Part shown: positions 36,652 to 49,300 of the stretch, piece after piece
Layout: each line of letters begins with the position of its first letter
Position numbering within the stretch: position 1 is the first letter of the stretch
Source of the DNA: Amia ocellicauda
Lineage: Eukaryota; Chordata; Actinopteri; Amiiformes; Amiidae
Length of the DNA stretch: 64,000 nt
Assembly (NCBI RefSeq): GCF_036373705.1
Contig: NC_089854.1
Coordinates: 29,446,725-29,510,724, forward strand
Reading direction: 5' to 3'
Translations under genes and position numbers: made by a program
The notes under the pieces: generated by a model
Told to the model about the DNA's origin: nothing
Database searches by the model: none
Seen by the model: the letters and a program-made list of their open reading frames with translations, nothing else

Positions 36652-39361
36652 CCAGGGCGACTTACAACATAAGTGCAAAAACAAAGTCCAAAACTACAGT
36701 TCAACTTTAAACTGCAGCAGTACATAGTAAGCACAAATGTAGGTTATAGCATCACTAGCAGAGGAACAAAGTCTTCTATTAATTGAATTCAATTGGATTA
36801 AAGCATTGAGATAAAACTAGATGAGATTTGCAGGAGTCACATGAGTTAAGGTGAAGCGGGTCATGTAAGGCTAAGCTGGGGCCTCATTCTAAAGCACACA
36901 AACACAAGGGCTGTAGATGTAATTTTCTGAGTAGCATGATACAGTCCATAGAAGCCTGTTAAAAAAAGTGGCACCACTGTATCTCCTGAAAAGCAAGATT
37001 AAGTACTTACCCTTCATTGTCATACAACGCCTTTGTTACAGTCCAGGGCACCACAAACAGAATGGGCATCCCTTGGATGAAGCAAATAGGTACAGTCAAA
37101 TATATATGAAAATACAATATTCATTCTACAGTAAGGGAAAAAATTATTTGATCCCCTGCTGATTTTGTACGTTTGCCCACTGACAAAGAAATGATCAGTC
37201 TATAATTTTAATGGTAGGTTTATTTTAAGAGTGAGAGACAGAATAACAACAAAAAAATCCAGAAAAACATATTTCAAAAAAGTTATAAATTGATTTCCAT
37301 GTTCCATGTTCCAGGTGTCTTTTATACAGGTAACGAGCTGAGATTAGGAGCACTCTCTTAAAGCGAGTGCTCCTAATCTCAGCTCATTACCTGTATAAAA
37401 GACACCTGTCCACAGAAGCAATCAATCAATCAGATTCAAAACTCTCCACCATGGCCAAGACCAAAGAGCTGTCCAAGGATGTCAGGGACAAGATTGTAGA
37501 CCTACACAAGGCTGGAATGGGCTACAAGACCATCGCCAAGCAGCTTGGTGAGAAGGTGACAACAGTTGGTGCGATTATTCTCAAATGGAACAAACGCAAA
37601 ATAACTGTCAGTCTCCCTCGGTCTGGGGCTCCATGCAAGATCTCACCTCGTGGAGTTTCAATGATCATGAGAACGGTGAGGAATCAGCCCAGAACTACAC
37701 GGGAGGATCTTGTTAATGATCTCAAGGCAGCTGGGACCATAGTCACCAAGAAAACAATTGGTAACACACTACGCCGTGAAGGACTGAAAACCTGCAGCGC
37801 CCGCAAGGTCCCCCTGCTCAAGAAAGCACATGTACAAGCCCGTCTGAAGTTTGCCAATGAACATCTGAATGATTCAGAGGAGAACTGGGTGAATGTGTTG
37901 TGGTCAGATGAGACAAAAATCGAGCTCTTTGGAATCAAATAACTGTTTTTCTGCTAAGGGGACAGGACAACTGCACCGCATCAAAGGGACGATGGACGGG
38001 GCCATGTACCGTCAAATCTTGGGTGAGAACCTCCTTCCCTCAGCCAGGGCATTGAAAATGGGTCGTGGATGGGTATTCCAGCATGACAATGACCCAAAAC
38101 ACACAGCCAAGGCAACAAAGGAGTGGCTCAAGAAGAAGCACATTAAGGTCCTGGAGTGGCCGAGCCAGTCTCCAGACCTTAATCCCATAGAAAATCTGTG
38201 GAGGGAGCTGAAGGTTCGAGTTGCCATACGTCAGCCTCGAAACCTTAATGACTTTGAGAGGATCTGCAAAGAGGAGTGGGACAAAATTCCTCCTGAGATG
38301 TGTGCAAACCTGGTGGCCAACTACAAGAAACGTCTGACCTCTGTGATTGCCAACAAAGGTTTTGCCACCAAGTACTAAGTCGAAGGGGTCAAATACTTTT
38401 TTCCCTCATTAACATGCAAATCAATTTATAACTTTTTTGAAATGCGTTTTTCTGGATTTTTTTGTTGTTATTCTGTCTCTCACTGTTAAAATACACCTAC
38501 CATTAAAATTATAGACTGATCATTTCTTTGTCAGTGGGCAAACGTAAAAATCAGCAGGGGATCAAATACTTTTTTCCCTCACTGTATATACTCAAGTGTT
38601 ATTAGGGGATCAAAATGTAAATGCTAGGGTTGGCTTTTTGAATGATACATGCCACAGTTAAAAAAGACTGCAGTGTCCAGTCATCATCATTAACTTTAAT
38701 CAAATCTGTAGAGCCTGTGTGTAAAAGTCCATAATGCAGTTAGGTTATTGCACTACTTAGATACTTAAAGATCATGTTTTATTTTTTTTCTTCTTCTTCT
38801 TCTTCTTCTTCTTCTTCTTCTTCTTCTTCTTCTTCTTCTTCTTCTTCTTCTTCTTCTTCTTCTTTCGGTTTCAAAGTTCTGATTTAATCCCAGTCTTTCA
38901 ATTTAAAAAACAGGTTGGCTACTCAAAAATCAAGCAAGAAATTAATAAGAAAAATATTTGAGGAACTCACTTCAGTTTGGCATATGGCTCCATCAAACTC
39001 ACTAAACAAATCGTATTCCTCTATGGGATGTAAAATGAAGCCAACTCTAATATTTTTTAAATTGTCCCCCTAAGATTCAGTTTTATGCTAAACTGTTATA
39101 AAGTGGTTTTACAAACTTACCCCAGCCAATAAACACATATTTCTTTAGTAGTCTTTTTTCTGAGAGCACCGCCGTGACAAGCAATGTGTGGAGAAATATC
39201 CCTTCAACTAGGAGCCAGAAGACATTGGCTGATACGAAGTAGTGCATGAAAACATGTGTTGCTCTGCAAGTTGTAGAGATCTGAACAAATGAATAAGCAA
39301 AAGATTCTAGCAATGGAGCTTAAGATAACATTAAGATAACATAAGAGTTACAGGTTATAAA

Positions 39362-39408
<47 letters not shown>

Positions 39409-42400
39409 TTTAATGAGAACTAATGAGAACAATATTCCACAACAATATACTGTGATAAGCAAAAGCAGGAAACAAGTATGTTGCTGTCACGCAATCTGGT
39501 AGTTTATTCTGAGTTCATACAGAACATAAATGAAATTACCTTTGAATTTAAATAATCAATCCATCCGGTTTCCTCCTGGGGCTTCTTGGAATAAATTTCG
39601 TTGGTGACGATGTCCTTAACAAGAACCACCACAGCTCGGAATATAAACGAAGCAAATAAGTTCATGTGGATGTAGTTTCTTGTGCAATGGAGTTTCCTAC
39701 ACATAATGGAGTACATTATTAGAAAAGTCTTGAACCCACTGTTTTTGGAATCCCTGAAGCCTCATTTTCTGAAATCCATATTATGAACTACATCACACTT
39801 AGAGGTTTGGTGGCGTTGACGAGAATGACACCCGTCTTATCTCTTGTTAGACTATCAAATAACATAGCCCCTTTTAATAGGCAGATGAGGGGATGTCCTA
39901 ATAATGTCATCGGATTTTATGTCACCAATGTGTTGATCATATTTTAGTAGGTGATGTGAGGTGACCCCTGGAGAGGTACTGTTACTGCTCTTCCTTTAAA
40001 ACGGGTGTTATTGATGTTATATTTGTCACTGTCACTGGTATTGATTGAACATAACCTGTTAAGAGCCTTTGGGATCACTTAAAAGTCCCCATTGGACCTT
40101 CAGAAGAGGCAGGAGAAAAATATACTAAGAAAAAACAAGGAAATATGGCCTTAAAAATGGTACCTTGGAAGAAGCCAGGCTGGAAAAGAATTATTAATGG
40201 ATTAGAGCTGTGATTCCCAATCCTGGTGCTGAATGGCCCCTGTGGTTTTCGTTCCACATGAGCTCTAAATTGAGAACCTTAATGGAGCTAATCTGTATCT
40301 GATTTCAGCCTTGTCAGCTGTTTCCAGCACTTAAACTGGTGCAAATTGTTCAGGTAAGCTGAAAATGGGGCTGGAAGGCAATCCAGGCGCAGGGTGGGTA
40401 CCAGGATGGGGAACCACTGTGTCCTAAAACTGAAAAGAGCGAGCGAGTTTGAGTGCAAGCCCAAGAGAGTAAATCAATTGGTGAACATGAACTCTTTTGA
40501 TACATGATACAGGGCAACTGCTGTGATTAAGTAAAAGTAAAAACAATTCAACCAAAAAGCCTTTTCTCATTTCCGGGGTACTGTCTTACACCACCAACCT
40601 CAGGAAGAGCAGAATGAGAACAGCCAGCGAGAGGGAGGATAGGGAAAGAGAGTATCCGATCGTGTAGACATAGCGTAATATTGAGTTGAGATATTTCTTT
40701 TCTTCCTATAAAAGGAGAAAAACAGCACCAACAAAAATGGTTACACATTCTATTTGTCTTTGGTTCACACATTTCCCACATTCTAGAGTACAGTTCCTGC
40801 AAATTCCTTTTAATCTGCTATAAAAAAAGGTTCTCTGAAGGCATGCAAGTGATACTCGGGCTGGATAAGATCTCTGAATCAGCCAGAATCCTGTAGATGA
40901 CTGCCACATGATGGAATCTATGACAGGGTTTAATCATATACAGTGAGGGAAAAAAGTATTTGATCCCCTGCTGATTTTGTACGTTTGCCCACTGACAAAT
41001 GACAATGATCAGTCTATAATTTTAATGGTAGGTGTATTTTAACAGTGAGAGACAGAATAACAACAAAAAAATCCAGAATAACGCATTTCAAAAAAGTTAT
41101 AAATTGATTTCCATGTTAATGAGTGAAAAAAGTATTTGATCCCCTATCAATCAGCAAGATTTCTGGCTCCCAGGAGCCTTTTATACAGGTAACGAGCTGA
41201 GATTAGGTGCACTCTCTTAAAGGGAGTGCTCCTAATCTCAGCTCGTTACCTGTATAAAAGACACCTGTCCACAGAAGCAATCAATCAATCAGATTCCAAA
41301 CTCTCCACCATGGCCAAGACCAAAGAGCTGTCCAAGGATGTTAGGGACAAGACTGTAGACCTACACAAGGCTGGAATGGGCTACAAGACCATCGCCAAGC
41401 AGCTTGGTGAGAATGTGACAACAGTTGGTGCGATTATTCGCAAATGGAAGAAACGCAAAATAACTGTCAGTCTCCCTCGGTCTGGGGCTCCATGCAAGAT
41501 CTCACCTCGTGGAGTTTCAATGATCATGAGAACGGTGAGGAATCAGCCCAGAACTACACGGGAGGATCTTGTTAATGATCTCAAGGCAGCTGGGACCATA
41601 GTCACCAGGAAAACAATTGGTAACACACTACGCTGTGAAGGACTAAAATCCTGCAGCTCCCGCAATGTCCCCCTGCTCAAGAAAGCACATGCACAGGCCC
41701 GTCTGAAGTTTGCCAATGAACATCTGAATGATTCAGAGGAGAAATGGGTGAAAGTGTTGTGGTCAGATGAGACCAAAATCGAGCTCTTTGGCATCAACTC
41801 AACTCGCCGTGTTTGGAGGAGGAGGAATGACCCCAAGAACACCATCCCCACCGTCAAACATGGAGGTGGAAACATTATGCTTTGGGGGTGTTTTTCTGCT
41901 AAGGGGACAGGACAACTGCACCGCATCAAAGGGACGATGGACGGGGCCATGTACCGTCAAATCTTGGGTGAGAACCTCCTTCCCTCAGCCAGGGCATTGA
42001 AAATGGGTCGTGGATGGGTATTCCAGCATGACAATGACCCAAAACACACAGTCAAGGCAACAAAGGAGTGGCTCAAGAAGAAGCACATTAAGGTCCTGGA
42101 GTGGCCTAGCCAGTCTCCAGACCTTAATCCCATAGAAAATCTGTGGAGGGAGCTGAAGGTTCGAGTTGCCAAACGTCAGCCTCGAAACCTTAATGACTTG
42201 GAGAGGATCTGCAAAGAGGAGTGGGACAAAATCCCTCCTGAGATGTGTGCAAACCTGGTGGCCAACTACAAGAAATGTCTGACCTCTGTGATTGCCAACA
42301 AGGGTTTTGCCACCAAGTACTAAGTCGAAGGGGTCAAATACTTATTTCACTCATTAACATGCAAATCAATTTATAACTTTTTTGAAATGCGTTTTTCTGG

Positions 42401-45295
42401 ATTTTTTTGTTGTTATTCTGTCTCTCACTGTTAAAATACACCTACCATTAAAATTATAGACTGATCATTTCTTTGTCAGTGGGCAAATGTACATCAGCAG
42501 GGGATCAAATACTTTTTTCCCTCACTGTACATTTAACCCTGGACACAATTAATTTGCCTAACTTTAAAGATTTTCACAATTAATAAGAATGATAAGTGTC
42601 ACAAACATATGCTAAGTGGGCCTACTGTATCAATAAGTATTAGTAAATAAATGATTTTGCATTACTTGTGGCTTGAAGTGATGATTGTCTGTGGCGCACT
42701 CTGAAAGATCCCGCCAGATCTCACTGGAGTTTCCAGTCGTGAGCCAGGTCCCTCTTTCAGTGCAGACTCTGTAGAGATTCCCGGTAATGCCTGGGGAAAC
42801 AGAGGAACTACATTTCTATGCCTAAAATTTTTCCCAAGTGTGTCAGTGCTGACAGAAAAATAGCCTTATTCAGTATAGCCCAAGCATTTAATGCAAGCCT
42901 ACATTTAGATTTTTTGTCATTATGTGTTTACTGTGTTTATCCACACTTTATGTGAATAAAATGAATCCAAAGGAGTGCAACTTGACACAGAAGGCAGCAG
43001 GAGTGGTCTTATTAGGCCATCTTTAATCTAGTTCTTCCTCCCGCTAAAACATTTCAATAAAGAAATATGAAAGTCAGAGTGTGACTGATTATAAAACTCT
43101 TCATGTTAAAATGTGATAACTATAAAGTCGGGTTACATTTTCTTGATGTTAAAAATGCTACAAAGTTATGGTCTGAAATCCAAGCTAAGGAAAAATGTGA
43201 TCAAAACAACAATAAATGCATATACACACAATGGTGAGATAATGCATATATGAAATAAATATATAATAAGAGGATTACAAATGTCAGGCCAAGGTACCAG
43301 CAATGAACAGTCAACATTATAGCCTTTTTGTTATTACGTGTGGTTTATTTTGTAAATAGCTCTGCAGCTGAAAAACATACGATAGTGGCGTACCTCAACA
43401 TTAAAATTCCAAGTGAGATGTTAAGACACTGCCTACAAAGCTGAATTGCATCTATTCATCTCCGCAAAGCAATTGGTTATCAAGGGAAGGTCAAACAATT
43501 AGCCTTAGTTTCCACCGTTTTGTTCCGACAGTCCCGTGACTTCATAAAATGATTTCAGCCATCTCAGCCCACAGAGCAAGGACTATTAACTTTTGCTCTG
43601 TGGGGACTAGACATAAACTTTGCGAGTGAAATGGGCATTTTGATATACTGATGTAATAAAGTGGAAACCTCTCCAGTGAGTTGGTAATAATTCCCACTTT
43701 ACTGGGTTTCTAGAAGTGAGTCGAGCAACTGTGATGCATTTGAAAATGTGATTGGATGGGTCAAGTGTGAGAATAATACATGCTAAGGCATATATGATTG
43801 TGAAGCAATGGGGGGTGTTCTCCAAATAAAAATGAGCATGATTTAAAGGAATTTCTCCTAATGCAAGCCTTTTTGTGTTTCTCCTTCACTCTCCTTGTTC
43901 TCATAAAACCACAAAGCATTTCAAAATAAATGAGCATAGCCCCAAACACACACACACAGAACTTTGTACTGGACGTCTTTAATTGTTTAATCTTTCCATG
44001 CACTTATTCAATCTTCAGCGGTGAACGTGTGAGGTTTTTTACCCAATGTTTATGTAAGAGAAGTGTTATGCCCTTTTTCATTTTTCCACAGAGGAGGTGG
44101 GAGGAGATAAAAAGTGCTGGAGTACATTAACGGATTATGGAATAAAAAGCAATTTGTTCATTAACTGCACCTTCTTTGATCCAGGGGAGATAAGGAGGAC
44201 ATGGTACTGATACATTCCCTGGGGGTGAGGTAGGCCAGCAGGCAAAGTTGTCAAAAGTTCCATTGCAGTAAATTCCTGGAAAATAAAAATAGTTCAAGTC
44301 ACAATGTTACAACAGATGCCTTTTACTGCATATTGTGGTTTCCAGAAATGGTTAAGTGCAGTATACAGAAGCATAAGCATAGCATAAGAGTTACAACAGA
44401 AGCAAAAAACAAACAAACAAACAAAACATTGATTTTGAGGACACATTTGTTGTGAAATAATAGTATCTTCCTTTATTTATTCATTTAGAAAATATGCCCT
44501 AGATGAGTTTTATGCTCTCTTACATTTAGTGTAAGACAAAAAAATAAGTACACAAATATACAGAATTCAGGACAAGAGCAAATATTTGACTTATTTCCAT
44601 ACTCAAAATCCTCAAAGTCTATCTTGAACTAGACTATGCTTATTATACCCATTAAAGATAATTGAAAGTAAAGTGCCTTTCCTTTCCCATGTTCACATCC
44701 TGATACATATTTAACCTTCTAAGCCCAATACAATCACTTCCAAGATGTCAGTGTGAAAGTGTACATGTCTAGACTACTGTAGGTAACTATCTATCCAATG
44801 TTTTGTGTGACTTAAATCTGCTCCATAGTTTTTAAGGTTTGGAGAAAGAGGCTTACTGAAGGATAGGTAGCTGACATCCTGATGTGTACTTCTTACAATA
44901 CAGGATTAAAAAGTCATTAGCATGTGTACATTGAAAAGAGAAATCGCAGAAACCCTTGACAAACAGTTAAAGTGTGTATAGTGGCCACGTATAACAGTAT
45001 ACAGAGCTTAATACTGCGAGATTCCCTCAATGAGCTTGGTTTCCGTCAAACAAGAAACGTATAAATATTTAAACTACACCAAGTGTTAAACGATCCTCAC
45101 CAGTTCTTTGGATGGGTTTAACTGTATTTGTACAATTTGCCTTATACTCAGACCATTTCCTTATGGTTTCTTCTAGCAGTGACCCCACAACCTGTTAAAA
45201 AAAATCAAATACAATCATATGGTTTTGAAAAAAATATCCTTTTACCTGACAATTTACAAACTCCAATTTATTCAAAATAATAAAATTAATGACTT

Positions 45296-45326
<31 letters not shown>

Positions 45327-46240
45327 CTCACATAGTGGTTACAAATCTTTGAATTCTCAGGGGATTGAATCAATTAAAATAACTCTCCACAAGATGGCAG
45401 TGTTTATAGACATGCAGCTATTGCCAACAAATTTCTCATACAAATCTGGAGGATGTGCAGTACATGTCCATACTATTCCTTCACCTGTACTTCTCCATTA
45501 ACATGCTACATTTCACAACAATTTACCTTCCGGACTTTTGTCTGTAAATATGTGAATGATTCGTCTCTAAGTCATAATTAGGGTTTCTGTATCAATACCA
45601 AAAAGCAGCTTGTGGTAACTTTTCAAGTGGAGCACCCCTCTTAATTGGAAGCAAACAGTGTCTGAGATTCACCCAAAGTAATTCAAATTATTAGAGTTAT
45701 AAAAAAAAAAAATGCAACAGAAACTCTACAAAAACACGTTTGAAAATGTATATCCCACAATTTATTTTCAGGTCAAGATTGATTGATTTCTTCCACACTT
45801 GCTTTAAAGCTGTGCCTCTGGAAATATTTTATCTCAGGCGTTTATTATTTTTTGATGTATGGACCAGCTGTATTTTTAAATACATTTTTGCGTAACTGTA
45901 TTCCCATCTACTATCTGAAAATTAAATGTATGATGCACACTGATTTAAATGTACATACAATAAAACAAATACAAATTGAAAGGGGACCTGAACGTTCAAA
46001 CTCTAATGTTTGTAACTCCACTAAGATTAATGCACAGTATTGCAGTTCGGGGAGATGTTGCGCTGTTGCATTCACATTTGAATACTAAATGTACCCAGGA
46101 GTTCTATGAAGCCCACTCAATTCTAATGTAGATTAGTTTTCGACTTCAAAAACATAGGATGGGTACAACAAAGAAACATAATGAGCTTGGAAACACTCCA
46201 AGTGCTCCAGTGGCAAAAGCAAAACAGTGTGCATCAGGGA

Positions 46241-46303
<63 letters not shown>

Positions 46304-49300
46304 CATTATTATTATTATTATATATCTATATAATGTATTTAGTTATTAATCCAATGTGATTAACATGGTTTAACAAACACAAAAATTCAATGTTCTACAA
46401 TATTTCTACGATATACTTTCAAATATTTAAGTATTACACGTTTGCAGAGTTACACAAGGAATTGCAATATGTTTTAGCCTTCAGTTGCTCTATTGGGTTT
46501 GTCATTCGAAGGCATTTCAATTAGTCATTCTGAAGGGCAAGGCTGAAGGCCAAACTTTAACATTTAACACTATCCTTCAATAACAATTGTAGTATTCCTG
46601 AAGAGGGGTTCAAATTCTGAACTTTAAAGAAACATATTTATTATAATTATTATTATTATTATTTGCAATGGGACTTTTGAATTATAAATTCTGATCCGCA
46701 ACTCCTTCATTCCTTTAGTGTCAGAGTGTGCTGCCCCATTGAAAGGATCCAGAACAAACTGTCACACATCCTTTGATCAGCTGTAGTGTGGTTTAAGCTG
46801 TGTTAGAACAAAATTGCCATCAATCATAGAACTGTTTAATTTCACCTTGAGCAAGATTACCGCTCAATGGGGCAGTCTTCTAGGTAGTAAAGCAATCTGC
46901 CACAATGAAAAGGTCTTCAAAAAGTGTCCTGCGGCATTAATAGGTAATAATAGGTTGTAATTCCACATAGAAATGTAGGTAGCGTATTTCAGTAACGATG
47001 TATTCAACAGTACAAAAAAATTAAAGCAGTTTTCAGGAAACCATGTGTGTATGTTTTATTTATTTGTAAGCATTTTTTTCACATTAAGACATTAGGTACT
47101 GGATATTTATTGCATATTTGTTATGACAAAAGTATCATCTGACATTGTATAGTATATGATGAGCTGTCAATTTGCTTTGGGTGCACTGAGAGGCCAAATT
47201 CCACTCTGTGTGCAGTACTGGTATTGTGCCATATCTCAGTCAGAAGAATGTATATGGATTGTAAATGTATTTTCTAGAGTATCAGTCAGTTCAGATGTAC
47301 TACTAAAGTTCACCCTCTATAGGGAGCAAAGTGGCAGTATATTTGAAACCTATACTATTTTTATCCAGCCGACACACATCAATATGGGCTCAGCAAAATA
47401 AATGCGTATGTGAACATGATGTAAACAAATGCGTGTTTTCAGATTAAAAGCGGTGTTAAATCAGCTCTGTAAAGCAAAGCTGTGCTGTACACTGCACATA
47501 GATAGAGCATTGTTTGAAATACAGCTGAGAAAACACACTCATTAGTAAACAGAACAAATCCTTTCATAAATACATTCTGAATTGAAGCATAACAGTCCAC
47601 GATGTTTTCATAGATGTGTGCATTTCTATGACTTGCAAGTAGAAGCTTCTTTATCTAAGTTGCATTCAGGATACACCAAGAAGGGGAAGCATTCAAATAC
47701 AAACCCCTTATCTGTTAGCATATGGCAGAGCTGACATAAAGATAACAGAGCTTTTGTCTTTAAAAGATTTTCAGTTTGCTCAATTACTCTACTCTCTGAT
47801 GAGCACATTAACAGTTTCATCACAAAACACTTACAGAGAGAACATCAGATAGCATTGTGTCGCAGCGAAACAGTATCATTCTCTACCAGTGATGCTCAAT
47901 GTGCAGAAAAAATGCAACATCGTTTTACTCTTAACCTCTAGCCAGAAGAGAATAAACATCAATATTTTTTGGGGAAAAACACAACAACATCTTGTTTTTG
48001 TTTTTTTAAGAATTAAATTAACACAAAAGCAAACTAACGCAGCAAGTTGTATGATCTGCACCATTTACTGCTTTTTTTAACACAAATGGGTCTATTTAAA
48101 TACACTGCAAAAAGTTGTTTTTATTGTTTTTGTTTGTTTTGTCTAACATTATACTTAATTTCCAAAGTGAAGAACAGGTTCTTAAGGAATACTGATGGTG
48201 TCATAGTCACACATTCATAACCTAAATTTGTACAGTCCATCTATTACAAACTTATTTTATTATAATGTATTAATGAATGTAATTTTTTTTTATTGTATTG
48301 TTATTATTATGTATTCATTATTTTGTTCAAGGCAACCTACAAGGTTTACAGGAATACAATATTATCAATATACAATGCTATATTTGCATTTCTACTGCAT
48401 TATACCAACATGAATGCAAGGATATAAAGTGTAATACTGTTTTAATAGCATAAGATATTGAAAAATTATCAGAAAATAGATAATATATAGATGATCTTTT
48501 ATAACAATAGTGCTGGAAGGAGAAGGAGCAGTAATGTTTGTTAAGATTGATTTTTGAACGTCTTCTGAGATTTCTAGGCATTTTAAATACTGCAAGTCCA
48601 GCAGGCAGCCTGCAGCTCCTTACTTAAAAACCCTTCCTTAAATGTAAGCACCCCATATGAAGGATAAATGTCAGCACTTAAGTTATCATTCTGTTGATAA
48701 TTACGGGTATTTCAGAGAAAACAATACATTTAAAAGTAGTTTCAAACATACAAGCTAGTAGAAAAGCATAAACATGCATTAGAGAACAAACAGTAAAAGA
48801 TACATTATTTTGAGTTTGGTTGCTACTAAGTGATAGGATTGAATATTGTTAGGACCACTACCACACACTTTTGTAACTGTTTCAACCTTTGTTCTGATGG
48901 TGTGCTATTAAAATGAAGTTCATCTTAAAATACACCATGTAAACATAGTAGTTTATTGGTGTGATGTTTAAAGCCGTATTATTTAGTTATTAAATTCCAG
49001 TTACATAAAGTATAATATTCAACATAAGAAGACATTAATTTGTTTCCCAAAGTTTTCCAATTGTTATATAACTAAACGGCAGCACTATAATGAAATGGAT
49101 TTACAAAATAAATAGCGGGACAGCATTTGGGGGGGCAAACAACTTGGTAAGAACCGGAGAAAATATAAATAGATCTAATATTCCTAAACACTTCATAGTA
49201 AATTTAGCTGTTAGTATCTTCCTTGTAAAGTAAACAGAGGAACTGATTTGCGTTTACAATTTAAATTATGACTGCTCTGAAGACAAATATTCACATCGGT

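Larger units (their letters stand above)
40941..42527 (+). mobile_element. Tc1-like transposon copy B, apparently intact
   Basis: A 1587-bp element flanked by TA duplications (40939-40940, 42528-42529). The termini CAGTGAGGG / CCCTCACTG open inverted repeats of about 200 bp. Each carries an outer and an inner copy of the AAGTATTTGATCCCC-type motif (inner left at about 41119-41145, inner right near 42335-42355), the IR/DR layout known from Sleeping Beauty-like elements. It holds one uninterrupted transposase and lies in the glp2r intron 40706-42665 on the opposite strand to the gene. Confidence 0.95.

Noticed and set aside
41543..41950. 135-codon ORF antisense to the transposase
   Set aside because: A shadow of the intact transposase; similar shadows occur in the other Tc1 copies.
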